A stretch of 64,000 bases of DNA from Amorphophallus konjac (lineage: Eukaryota > Streptophyta > Magnoliopsida > Alismatales > Araceae). The notes under the pieces were generated by a model. That model did not search any database. It was not told the DNA's origin and saw nothing but the letters and a program-made list of their open reading frames with translations. This document shows positions 11,268 through 22,054 of this stretch, one piece after another. The stretch lies in contig CM040127.1 of NCBI GenBank assembly GCA_022559845.1, forward strand, positions 28,234,708 through 28,298,707. Reading direction: 5' to 3'. Positions within the stretch are counted from its first letter, which is position 1. Each line of letters begins with the position of its first letter. The position numbers and the translations under genes were made by a program.

Positions 11268-13135
11268 TGTAGACACACTAAAATTGACATCATTTTGAGC
11301 ATATCTCCTATCGCACTGTGATGCCCCATTTGACCCTCAAATCGACTTATTTGAGTGGTTTTCCTCCTTTTTATTGAATATCCAACTTCCCCAAGCTTTT
11401 CACATGTTTTTCCATTTTTCTCCAGATTTTGCTGAGCCATTTCTCCATTTTTTCGGGCCTTAAATCAAATGGGGGAAGGGACCCGGGCGTCATTTAAGTA
11501 ACGCCCCGTCAGGGGGCGTCATTTCTTTAATTAGCGACCGTCTGTTCGGTCGTCAATTCTTGTTCAATTCCGAACTCCAGAAGCACCCCTTCCTTTCCTC
11601 ACTTACACTCCTTTTTCACTTGGGAAAGAGTTCCTATGGCTTCCTAATATTGAAAGGACACTTGGAGGAAGGATCCCCCTTTCCATCCTACCAAAACTAA
11701 GTTTTCTAATTTTTTATGGAATTAATTCCGAATTTCCCTTCTTTCCTCATTTAACCTCCTTTTCCGCTTGGGAAAGGGTTCCTATGACTTTCCAAGGTTG
11801 AAGGGACACTTGCCTAATGCTTATCTCTTCCAAATTCCAACTAAAACATGTTTTCTTATTTTCTCTTGATTTAATTCCGAATTTCACTTCCTTTCCTCAT
11901 TTAATCTCTTTTTCCACTTGGGAAAGGGTTCATATGACTTTCTAAGGTTGAAGGGACACTTGCCTAAGGTTTATCTCTTCCAAATCCAACTAAAACATGT
12001 TTTCTTATTTTCTCTTAGATTTAATTCCGAATTTCACTTCCTTTCCTCATTTAATCTCTTTTTCCACTTGGGAAAGGGTTCCTATGACTTTCCAAGGTTG
12101 AAGGGACACTTGCCTAATGTTTATCTCTTCCAAATTCCAACTAAAACATGTTTTCTTATTTTCTCTTGATTTAATTCCGAATTTCACTTCCTTTCCTCAT
12201 TTAATCTCTTTTTCCACTTAGGAAAGGGTTCCTATGACTTTCCAAGGTTGAAGGGACACTTGCCTAATGTTTATCTCATTCCAAATCCCACTAAAACATG
12301 TTTTCCTAATTTCCCTTGGAATTAATTTCGAATTTCAACCCTATAAATAGGACTCCTCTCTCCCTTGTGTTAAGAGATCAAGATCAATTCAAGGGGAGGT
12401 GCTGCCGGACCAAAGGCTCAAGGAGGAAGACTCCCATGCACCTAAAAGCTTCATCCATGGAGTTCTTCTTCCTCTATTGAAGATTTGGAGCCTCTACATC
12501 CATGAAATTCTACATCCTCTTCTTCCTCTATTGAAGATCTTGAAGCCAATTGGAGAAACCACTAAGCTTTCCCCCTCCTATCTCTTATTTTTCTTTAGTT
12601 AATTGCATGCATCATTATTCCATCTCTTCCTTTAATTTCTTTTTATCTCCATGTTGAGATCTTCTTAGTGCAACACTTGCACACCTCCCTATTTGCATAT
12701 CATTCAGCATATCTCCCATACCCTTTTGCATAGGGGTTTAAGGGCCAATACCCACAAGGTGTGTTCTTATACATGATTTTCATGCTCATCTTTATTATGA
12801 ATTTGATGCTACACTCACCTTGGTTCTAATTCCTATTTTTATTGGTTGTTGTCTTTGATCTTTGCAAGGGTAATCAAAAAGGAAGAACTCTCTTCATCGG
12901 CCGGCCGATCGGAAGAGAAAGGAAAGCACTCACAATCCCGCGCTTTTAAGGTATTTTTCGCGATCCCTCCATATTGTTATTGTTTATATCCTTTGAGGCC
13001 CTCGCGTCTCTGGCGATCACACATCCCCTTAGCATCCTACGCATGCTCCCCTTTTCTCCCTCTTTTCCCATTCTTCTTCTATTCATTTTTCTTTTTCTCT
13101 TTTAATTGTTCTAAGTGGATTTCTTAGAATCTACA
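11268..13135 (+). repeat. 3' LTR of the nested non-autonomous element
   Basis: This 1868-bp copy of 2669-4537 starts TGTAGACAC and ends TCTACA, followed by the target duplication TCCAT (13136-13140). It includes the same 150-bp repeats and a TATA box at 12342-12349. The terminal segment differs from the 5' LTR by a one-base deletion in a T run and a nearby C/T change. Confidence 0.95.
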
Positions 13136-13140
13136 TCCAT
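13136..13140. repeat. Target site duplication TCCAT, right copy
   Basis: Identical to 2664-2668 and directly abutting the CA end of the 3' LTR. Confidence 0.95.
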
Positions 13141-14442
13141 CACCCATAGTCAAGTTCCATGGTTTGCGGATATTGTCAACTATTTAGATGTGGGACAAAT
13201 TCCTAATGGGTGGTCTAAACATGAAAAAGAACATTTCTTTGCCAAAATCAAACACTATTTCTGGGATGATCCTGAATTATTCTACATGGGTCCGGATCAA
13301 ATAATTAGAAGGTGTGTCCCTGAGGAGGAACAACAAAGCGTTCTGAACTTTTGTCACACTTTAGGTTGTGGGGGACACTTTGCGGGAAAGAAAACAGCCG
13401 CTAAAGTGTTACAAAGTGGATTCTTCTGGCCCACTCTCTTCAAAGATGCCTATGAATTTAGCAAGACTTGTCTTAGGTGTCAAGCCATTGGAAACATGAG
13501 CAAACGGGATATGATGCCACTCAACCCCATTCTAGTGGTCGAAATCTTTGATGTTTGGGGAATTGATTTTATGGGGCCCTTTCCACCATCATTCGGACAT
13601 GAGTACATTCTTGTGGCAGTCGACTATGTGTCTAAATGGATTGAAGCCATTGCCACTCGGACTAATGATCACAAAGTTGTCATGAAGTTTGTCCGAAAGA
13701 ATATATTTTCAAGGTTCGATGTCCGAGGGCGATCATTAGTGATGGAGGTTCTCATTTCACTCATGCCCAATTCCGAGGTCTTCTCGGAAAATATGGGATC
13801 ACTCATAAGATTGCCACTCCCTACCATCCCCAAACAAGTGGCCAAGTGGAGACATCCAATAGGGAGATCAAAAATATCCTACAGAAATCTGTTAGGCCCG
13901 ATAGGAAGGATTGGTCTGAAAGATTGGATGACGCTCTTTGGGCCTATCGGACAGCATACAAAACTCCCATTGGCATGTCTCCATATAGGTTAATCTTTGG
14001 GAAAGCTTGTCACCTACCTGTTGAGCTTGAGCATAGGGCCTATTGGGCTATTAAGCAGTTCAATTTCGACTTGGCCCAAGCAGGATCTCATAGGGCCCTA
14101 CAACTAAATGAGTTAGAGGAGTTGAGGAATGAAGCTTATAAAAATACTAAGATTTACAAAGCCAAGACCAAAGCTTTCCATGATAAACACATTGTGAGAA
14201 AATCATTTCAACCTGATCAAAAGGTTTGGCTTTTTAATTCTAGGTTGCGCTTATTCCCTGGTAAACTCAAATCCAGATGGGACGGACCATTTGTTGTGCT
14301 CAAAGCCTTTGATCATGGTGCTGTCAAAATTCTAGATCCTAAAAATGGTCAAATTTTCACTGTTAATGGTCAACGTCTCAAACTCTACTTGGAGAACACA
14401 CAACTTTCATCAAAGGAATCAATCCCACTGAGTGACCCATGA
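13136..14442 (+). pseudogene. pol: Athila integrase, frameshifted
   Basis: This is the continuation of the Athila pol of 2-2638. It shows the HHCC zinc-binding segment ([15 protein letters not shown] then CLRCQAIGN), the first catalytic aspartate in [11 protein letters not shown], then ISDGGSHF and the glutamate in a [10 protein letters not shown] context, followed by the [20 protein letters not shown] block and a C-terminal domain ([20 protein letters not shown]). The reading frame changes near 13722-13724 within the codons preceding the second catalytic aspartate. The frame from 13136 is lost there, and the remainder is read in another frame to the stop at 14440-14442. This is best explained by loss of one base. 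The enzyme cannot be made from this copy. Confidence 0.9.
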
Positions 14443-15649
14443 TAAATACAAGAATGTTGTCTAGCTGAAGACGTTAAACTTAGCGCTTGTTGGGAGGCAA
14501 CCCAACCATTTCTCTTCAAAAATCTAGTGAAGTATTTTTATTTGTGTTTGTAGGAGCTGGAAGAAGTCGTTCGCAAAACTGCCTGCCAAAATAGTTATGT
14601 CTGCATACCCCAGGTTGTACCTTTCCTTCCAAGCATTCATGTATGCATTGTCATGTTTATATATTATACATGCCATTGAGGACAATGTCATTCAAGTTGG
14701 GGGGGAAGAGAAAATTTTTCATGATGCATATATTACAACCTGATAGAAGTTCTTTCTCTTGCATGTCATCATTACATGAAAGTAAAAAGATGTAAACCCC
14801 ATTTTGAGTTTCATGATTCATGCTTAAATTAAAAGTAATTCTGGAATAGAAAAGGCTAGGGAGAAGGATGATGGAAAATTTAATCAATCTAGCCATGGAA
14901 AACTGATATAAGAATCCCTTTAAAGTTCATGTGCACTAAAAATTTTTTTTTTACATTACACACTAATGAAACAAGCAAGACAAGCCCTCTGCTATTTTAG
15001 GTATATTATCTGATATTCTGCACTTCTTAAAAAAAGAGATCTTTATACAAAGCTTTCTGCCAAATTATCTATCAAATAAGTGCAATGGCACTATGAAAAA
15101 AAAACACCATGAAAAATGCCTCTAATCTTAGTAACCGGGCCTACTTCACCTAAGACGTGTTGAGGTTCGCGTAAAACGGAAAAGGGAACCTGAATCTGCG
15201 AAACTGGGCATGCTTCTCCTAAGGTAAGAGTCGAGGTTCACGTTGAGCAGTGAAGGGTAGTGCAGCATCATGTGTGGTATAAAAGATCCCAAAGGGACAA
15301 AATAATAAGACAGACAAAAAGCTAATATACTTAATGCTCTGATCTAAGAGGTGCAGGGTTGAAAGACATTTGCTTGGAATAGCGAATGGGGGATGCAATT
15401 GTCTAAGCTGTGGATTTGGTAGTTACACATGCACAAGTGCTATTGAGCTTTAACTTGAATTCTTAATCATGTACAATTAAGTTCCTACATAAGGCTAGTG
15501 TGCATTAATAATTCCAGATTCCTAATCTTTGGTCGATTCTATGAAGGGATAACTGGATATGAGAGCATGAATTTTGTAAACTCTTGTTAGTCCTAAAATG
15601 CAATTTATTGGCATTGCTAAGGGACTAGCAATGAGTAAGTTGGGGGATG
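14443..15649 (+). other. Athila post-pol region without an env-like ORF; PPT-like sites
   Basis: No long ORF is present, although many Athila elements carry an env-like gene here. Two G-rich tracts are visible: GTTGGGGGGGAAGAG (14696-14710), an internal polypurine-like site shortly after pol, and AAGTTGGGGGATG (15637-15649), which abuts the 3' LTR and is the likely plus-strand primer. The rest is AT-rich sequence with no recognised feature. Confidence 0.7.
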
Positions 15650-17466
15650 TGATAAGTGGTCATTTCTTATGACAATTCATTGCATGAACACCATTTTATG
15701 TGCATATAATTAGGCAATTATGCATATTTCATAGTTAACCTCAACTCCGCATTTAAATTGGAGCTTTCACGTAAATTGATTAATTCAATTATCTTATTTA
15801 ATAATAAATTAAAGTTGAGGGTCATGAGCATTAATTCTCCATTACATATTCATGAGCATTTGAGATTGATGTGCACATTGTGGTAATTTTTATGGACTAA
15901 AGTGCAATTATGTGTGTGTAGGACACCGAAGGTAATTACAAAAGAAGCCGGGGGCAAAAGGGTCATCACCATTTTGACCAAGTCAAATAAAGAATTCAAA
16001 TTATTTTGGTTGGAGGGAAAGGAAAGTTTAAAATTTCGAATTCAAAGTTTGAAAAGGAGGAATCCAAACTTTAAGTTTGGAAAGGAGGAAAAGGACATTC
16101 AAAGTTTGAATTAAAGGAGAGACATGATGAGCCTTGGGAAATGGGGTGCCTAAAGTCCAAGAAAGGGGGTGCCCACCTACTTTTACTCTTCCCCATGCAT
16201 CATATTCCATTTGAATCTCAGCCATTCATCTCCTTTTGATATAATCTCCACCCTCTATCTACCAAACTTTCCCTATAAATAGCCCATGGTAAGGAGGAGG
16301 AAAGGGGTCTTTTTCTTTGAGCAATCTTTCACTCTCCCTCTTTCTCTCCCAACCTTAGGCCTCCGGTTTCTCCCATGTAAGTTCGTTTTCTCTTTTTGTG
16401 TTCTTCATAAAAGTTCTTCGTTTTTACGTCTTCTACAACTTCTTCTTCTTGCTCAACTTCTAATTCCTTCTGGTTTTCAAACTATTTCGTATTTTTCACT
16501 GTGCTGTCCTGTTCATCTGTGAACCAGTGTTTCTCTCTGTTCTTCCCCTTGTTTCTCACCCTTCTAGTCATTTTCTCCTCTTGCTTTCTTCATGAAAGTT
16601 CTTTGTTTTTACGTGTTCTACAACTTCTTCTTCTTGCTCAGCTTCTAATTCCTTCTGGTTTTGAAGTTATTTCTCATTTTTCAACTTGCTGTCCTGTGAT
16701 TTCACTGTTCATCAGAGGTGCTAGTTTCTATTATTTCTCTATTTTGAAGCTCTTTTGCTCTTCTTTTTTATCTGAGTTCTTCATCAAAGTTCTTCCTATC
16801 TCCCTCCTCTTCAACATTTACTTCTTGGGCATCCCCTAATTCCTCTTGGGTTCAAAGTTATTCACCCTCCAAAGGCAACTTCAACGACAAAGGTGACTTC
16901 CTCCCGGTGTACACGGCGATCTCTTTCAAGGCGGAGCGATCCTCTCCAAGGCTCGGCGAAGAGGAGACGACGACGTCATCACCATTGCTACTACTATCTT
17001 CACATCTCAGGCCCCTCTTTTTGTCATTGCTTTTGTGTTATGTTACTTCATTGTAATCTTGTCACCTCTTTGTTGTAAGCTTGTCTTGCACTTCATGTAC
17101 TTTTTCTTTTAAGTTAATGAAGAGAGTTGTTCTTTTAATCTAGTTCTTGATCTTCTTCCATCTCTACCCCCTTCTTCTATCTCTTCTTTTCACTTCATGC
17201 AATTAATTTCTATAGCATAGGCGTATAATCATAGGTGTTTTTAATTAAGTGTTAGAATCGTTCTTTGTTTCATCACTTTTCTTCAAACAATCAAATCACA
17301 AATATTTTTCAAAGGAGTCCAAAGTTTTTAACTCTAAAAATCTCTTCTTCCTTGTGGATTCGACCCGTGCTTGTCCTAATACTACATTCTCTTTTGATCA
17401 TTTTGTGCGAGTGCGGTTTTAAGATTGTTATACGCGTGTTTTAAACGACGAACTTTCGCGTAATCA
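15650..17466 (+). repeat. 3' LTR of the Athila element
   Basis: It begins TGATAAGTGG directly after the polypurine tract and ends at CGCGTAATCA (17466), where sequence switches abruptly to an open Tat gag frame. TG...CA ends and a TATAAATA box at 16274-16281 support the assignment. It contains an imperfect direct duplication of about 180 bp (about 16405-16585 and 16590-16700, both with TTCTACAACTTCTTCTTCTT). The matching 5' LTR is outside the window, so ends cannot be verified by comparison. Confidence 0.78.
16274..16281 (+). promoter_or_regulatory. TATA box in the Athila LTR
   Basis: TATAAATA lies about 625 bp into the LTR and is followed by a pyrimidine-rich leader, consistent with a U3/R promoter. 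No other motif was assigned. Confidence 0.6.
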
Positions 17467-17467
17467 A

Positions 17468-18814
17468 TACTCCTCCACCCCAGCCATGTCAAGCCAGAGA
17501 GCCAGGTAGGCGGAGAAGAAGCCGGCTCCCCCGAAGGTTCATGCGCTAGACTTCCAGGCTTTTGAAAAGCAGAAGGAGAAAGCCAAGGGAGCGGCCAACC
17601 CTCCGCCGCCCAGAATTACAGAGCGGCGGGAAGGTCCCTCGCTGAGAGAGAAGATGAGAAACAAGTTATATTCCTTCTCCCGGGACAAGTCCAAGCTCCT
17701 GTTTGAATGGGACACCAGCTACAATAAGATCACACTGCCAGAGCCGAAGAGGCCTGGCGACTCAAAGAAGAAGGATGACCCGCGCTTCTGCATGTACCAT
17801 CGGGTGCTCGGGCACACTATCGAAGACTGCTACGTCTTCAAGGACGTTATTGAGTCCTTAATCAAGGACGGGGAGCTGGACATGGGGGAGCATAAAGTAG
17901 ACCCCCCGCAGCCATACGAGCTGCCCAGCATAGCCTCCTCCGTCAACATGATCTCACTATATCAAGAGTTGCCAGAAGAGTGGGCGGAAGCCTGTGCCCG
18001 CGCCACTTATGAGGCTTTTGTCCTGGCCCCGGCCCAAGATCAAGAGGGTTGGCAGACGATGCCCGGAAGAAATAGAAAGGCACGCATCCCTCGGTCCGCC
18101 CCAGGGATTTATCCAAGGGACGCGACGCCTTTGCCGGCACCACCACCGGCAAACCCGGTTTGCCACGACACGGCCCCTCGGCTGGTCATGAAGCGGCTCA
18201 CTCACAACAAGAAGAGCTCTGTCCCGCTGCGGATGTACAAGAAGACTAGCCCGGCGGTTGAAAGACTCCAGGCTATTATTGATGGGCTCGAAGATTATGA
18301 ACAGCCCGAGATCCAGCCCGTGGAGCTGAAGGAGTATGTCCCCTGGAAGGAGTTCGAATCACTCGAGCTGGCTCCAGGAACCAAAGCTGAAACAGAAAAA
18401 GAGCCTCCCCTGTGGGGTGAGCTTCCTCCAGAGCAGCCATCCGCTGCAGCAAGCAAGAAGAAGAAGAAGAGAAGACCCAGGGGCAAGAAGAAGAAGGAGG
18501 TCATCCTCGCCTGCAACACCCTCTCGGCGCTGTTCGACGCCACTCTCTCCCTGGAAGAAAAAGAAGAAGACCCACCCCGTGAACCGGCAGAGGTGAACCA
18601 AGCTGAGGCGTCCACCTCCCAACACGCCACCAGGTCGGGGAGGAAGTGGGGGCGCCCTCCTCAGGGCAGTCTCAACATCATGCTCAGGGGGGAACAACCA
18701 TACCAGGTTCCCGAGCCCGAGGTCCGAGGCACCGAAGTCCCTCCCCCATCAGGTCTCTACCCCGGAGGTACCAAGAGTCAAGGCGCCCCGTCATTCGCCG
18801 AGTTCCTGTCAGCT
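17468..18814 (+). pseudogene. gag: Tat Gag C-terminal segment with CHHC zinc-knuckle variant
   Basis: The frame is entered directly from the Athila insertion junction and broken by TAG at 17507-17509 and TGA at 18815-18817. It contains a basic charged start, a conserved block beginning LREKMRNKLYSF, and a knuckle with spacing C-x2-H-x4-H-x4-C (17789-17830; CMYHRVLGHTIEDC), where the second cysteine of the usual CCHC box is histidine. Downstream comes a Pro-rich linker, a lysine-rich run (KKKKKRRPRGKKKKE, about 18455-18500) and an acidic/Pro-rich spacer. Nucleic-acid packaging is the expected Gag role. The same frame continues into the protease segment, so Gag and Pol were probably one polyprotein. 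Confidence 0.75.
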
Positions 18815-18817
18815 TGA

Positions 18818-21334
18818 GCAGGAAGGCGGGCGCACCCCCAGGGGTCCGCTGCGACCAGTAAAGCAAGCATCCCCCAAGCCCAGCCAACTGTAACTCCTGC
18901 TCAGCCAGAGGAAGAATTCAGCGGCACCCCAAACCTCGCCGAATTCAGGCGAGCAGCGGAGGAGGCCCACCAGGCCCCGCCCGCTCAACAGGCTACAACA
19001 GATCCCGCAAAGGAGGCGTTCCCTGATCAGACACCCCAGCCTCAGGAGGGGAGCAGGCGCGGCAAGCCCGAAGAAATGAAGTTGCTCAAGGTGCGGGCTG
19101 CCGAGCGGATAGTCAGACACCTCAAGAAGATCCCGACCCGGTTCACTGTGTGGGAGATGTTGTCCCTGAACGAAGAAACACGGCAAGCCATCATAGCCGC
19201 CCTCCAGACCCCAGCACAGCTTGAAGCTTGTCTGGCAGGGATGTCGCCTGAAGTGGCCGTGGCCTTCACAGAAGAGGACATGCTCCTGCCAACCTGCAGT
19301 CACAACAGACCCCTCTACATGAAAGGGCAATTGAATGGCCAACCCATCAACAGGGTCCTGATCGACCCAGGGGCAGCAGTGAATATACTCCCTTACCGGG
19401 TGTACCAGAAACACTATTTCGACGTACACTTGGTTGAGGTTAAAAATGTCAAGATAGCTGGCTTCAACCAGAAACGTGAGGTGCCCATGGGGGTTGCAGA
19501 GTTCAGTCTGACCTTTGATAACTTCACCACCAAGGTTCAGTTCCACGTCATCAACTCCAGCACTTCCTACAAGGCGTTGCTTGGCCGGCCTTGGCTACAC
19601 CAAAACAGGGTGGTACCCTCCACTCTGCATCAATGCATCAAGTACCCCTGTGAGGGAAAGGAAGTCAGAATCTTCGCCGACCTCCACCCATTCGAGGTGT
19701 TCAAGTGTCACCTGTCAGATGCTAATCTGTACTTGGAGAAGGCGAAGCAAGCTCCTCAAGTCATCCAAGACAAGGGCAAGAAGAAAATAGAATCAGGGGG
19801 CTGGTTTCCTCCGCCGCCCCCAGGCTATGTGGCTCCACCACATGTACCATTCATCGCACAAGAAGAAGGGGCATTCAGGGCAGCCCCTCTCGCCATCTAC
19901 CCCACACCGGGGGCACTCTGCCTCGAAGACCTGCTAGAAGACGTCAGGGTCCCGCCAGGGATCGTCAAGCCGATAGCGGAAATTGAATGCCAAGCAGCTG
20001 AACAACTGAAAACCTTCGAGGTGCCTAACTCTAAGGGGCCGCCCACTATTTTCTATGTGGCCGGGGAGAAGCCAGTCAGGGAAGACGATGATTGCCGGTT
20101 CCCTGACGAGTTGCAGGACCCGCACGTCCCCATTACGGGACTTCCCCACATGACTGACCAGGCAGCCAGAATGGTCAGAAAGCAGAAGATTCCTCCCTAC
20201 CAGCCCTCCAGCCGGAAGGAAATGTTTGAAAGAATGTGGAACCCACCAAACCTGGATCGACGGTTGCTGAAAATCACCAAGCACCCCGGTCTGGGCTTTT
20301 CACTAGAAGATTACTACGAGACTGATGTCATATCGGTCTCAACATGGCCCGGCGACGACCCCGCAGAAGCTGCAAATTCGCAGGAAACCCACCAAGACAC
20401 ATGTCCCGGGACCTCGGCCGAAGAGGCACAAGACGAAGAAGTATTCTTGTGGAAGCCTCCCAGCCGCCGCTGCATGGAGAAGACCCCCTCCTTCTCCGAA
20501 GTGTCAACCTCGAGAGGGCACGCCAGCGAGGCACCTTCACCTCGGCCGACCGGCGAAGCAAGGAGCAGTAGCATGGGCCACGCTCCAAATTCCCCTCGAT
20601 ACGACCCCGTCATGTACGCCTTGTACCACAGGCAGCAACGGGAGATCGAGATGCTAAAAGCACGACTGGCGGAGTTGACCTCGCTAGTCGCCGACCTGAT
20701 CCAGGGATCTCTCCCCCCATGGGGTGGCCGGATGCCTCGGCCCCGAGGCATCAGTCCCAACACCCCCGCCTTGTCAAGGCGGGAAATGAGAGACATGGCA
20801 AGCTCGCTGAGCGAGCGGCCAACCAGGCAAGGGCTGACACTCCAAGAGAAGCTGCAGAAGCCTTATTCCTTTCTGAGAGGGAAGACCCGGGGCATCTTCG
20901 ACTGGGCTTGCCATTATGGCAAGGTCTCCCTTCCACGGTCCAAGAGGCCGCAACACACCCGAAGAAGCGGGGATCCACTATTTTGCCCTTACCACCAGAT
21001 GCTGGGCCACGCCATTGAAGACTGCTATGTCTTCAAAGACATTGCTCAAAGCCTCATTGACAGGGATGAGCTCAGAATGGGGGACTACGTGGTAGCCCCG
21101 CCACGCCCCCACGTGGCAGACAGCCCCAGGACAGGAGCCTACACTGTGTCCATCCAACGTCAGGCGCCCGAAGATGCGGCTACCCCGGCTCCCGCCGGAG
21201 CGGTCTATGATGAATACACGGAGGAGCCCGAGATGGACCTATGCCCCTCTGAGCCAGCGGACCTCACGTACCCGGCGGCTACGGCCCAGGAGGAGTGCGG
21301 GGTGAATGCAGCCTCCATGCCCAGTCATGATGAA
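18818..21334 (+). pseudogene. pol: Tat protease segment followed by a second knuckle-containing domain
   Basis: It is in the same frame as the Gag segment, between stops TGA 18815-18817 and TAA 21335-21337. The retropepsin-like domain spans about 19280-19640: CSHNRPLYMKGQLNGQPI, catalytic LIDPGAAVNILP (Asp codon 19364-19366; DPG in place of DTG/DSG), and ALLGRPWLHQN. After a Pro-rich linker comes a likely coiled coil (QQREIEMLKARLAEL, about 20632-20680) and then a block from LQEKLQKPYSF to DELRMGD (about 20840-21090) with a CPYHQMLGHAIEDC knuckle at 20984-21025. That block is clearly homologous to 17639-17890 in the Gag segment. A second knuckle domain between protease and RT is unusual. Confidence 0.8.
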
Positions 21335-21337
21335 TAA

Positions 21338-22051
21338 GAAGAGGAAGATGGCCTCCTCGAGCCCGTGGACAATGAAGACCAGGACTTCGTCGATTTGTCG
21401 CCAGCCCCGCCAGAAATTGAAAATGGCGGCCAGGTCACGGTCGACGAATTGATTGAGGTCAACCTTGGTACAGAAGACGACCCCAGGCCAACTTTTCTGA
21501 GTGCCCTTATGCCCCTACAGGAGAGAGAACAATACACAAAGTTACTGCAAGAATTCCGGGATTGCTTTGCCTGGAATTACAAAGAAATGCCTGGGCTCAG
21601 CACCGAAGTGACTCAGCACATACTGGCCATTGATCCCAAGATGGAACCAGTGAAGCAACCTCCCCGGCGCATGAGGCCGGAGCTAACCAGCCAGATCTGC
21701 AAAGAGGTCGACAAGCTCATAAATGTCGGCTTCGTGGCGGAAAATCAATACACCACATGGCTGGCCAATATTGTACCAGTGAAAAAGAAGAATGGACAGA
21801 TCAGGATTTGCGTGGATTTCCGCGACCTGAATAAAGCCTGCCCGAAAGATGACTTCCCGGTGCCTATCACCGAAGTGATGATTGATGCAACCACTGGCCA
21901 CGAGGCCCTGTCCTTCATGGATGGGTCGTCCGGCTATAACCAAATCTGGATAGCCGACCATGACCGGGTCCATACAGCTTTCCGGTCACCCAAAGGGATA
22001 TTTCACTACAAGAGGATGCCCTTCGGCCTCAAGAATGCCGGTGCCACATAT
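21338..22051 (+). pseudogene. pol: Tat reverse transcriptase, N-terminal half
   Basis: In frame with the preceding segment. It starts with an acidic linker, then the pre-RT block (LPLQEREQYTKLLQEF type) and RT motifs: FAWNYKEMPGL, PRRMRPE, a GFVAEN stretch, IVPVKKKNGQIRICVDFRDLN, DDFPVP, and FMDGSSGYNQI (YSGYNQ equivalent), then HYKRMPFGLKNAGATY. The frame ends at TAG 22052-22054, where the family has a conserved glutamine, so CAG to TAG is the likely change. The catalytic box lies after this stop. Confidence 0.88.
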
Positions 22052-22054
22052 TAG

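Larger units (their letters stand above)
2669..13135 (+). mobile_element. Young non-autonomous LTR retrotransposon (10.47 kb) nested in Athila pol
   Basis: Two direct LTRs (2669-4537 and 11268-13135) begin TGTAGACAC and end TCTACA, flanked by the TCCAT duplication. Comparing the LTRs by eye, I find about 7 substitutions and one single-base indel in 1.87 kb (roughly 0.4 percent), so insertion was recent. A primer-binding site follows the first LTR and a purine-rich tract precedes the second. The internal 6.7 kb has no protease, RT, RNase H or integrase, only one 1061-codon proline-rich ORF (5294-8479). The element must therefore rely on proteins made by another element. The primer site shares its TGGC and GGTGGGAC ends with that of the Tat LTR at 49415, hinting at, but not proving, a Tat-lineage helper. 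Confidence 0.93.
1..17466 (+). mobile_element. Athila-lineage Ty3/gypsy LTR retrotransposon, 5' part outside the window, split by a nested element
   Basis: The two halves (1-2668 and 13136-17466) form one element in the order Gag tail, protease, RT, RNase H, then integrase and 3' LTR. The RT (GWRVCIDYRKLN, FMDD box) and integrase ([11 protein letters not shown]) wording and the DLGAS protease site are typical of the Athila lineage. A second LTR element (2669-13135) sits between RNase H and integrase, flanked by the TCCAT target duplication. The downstream flank (17467 on) continues a Tat-element gag frame, so this Athila copy inserted into that older element. The 5' LTR, primer site and most of gag lie left of the window. 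Two frameshifts in pol and the lack of an env-like ORF make this copy defective. Confidence 0.88.

Noticed and set aside
13115..13135. ATG at 13115 as the start of the Athila integrase ORF
   Set aside because: These bases are the tail of the inserted LTR; the integrase frame is a continuation of pol entering at the TCCAT junction, not a gene with its own start.
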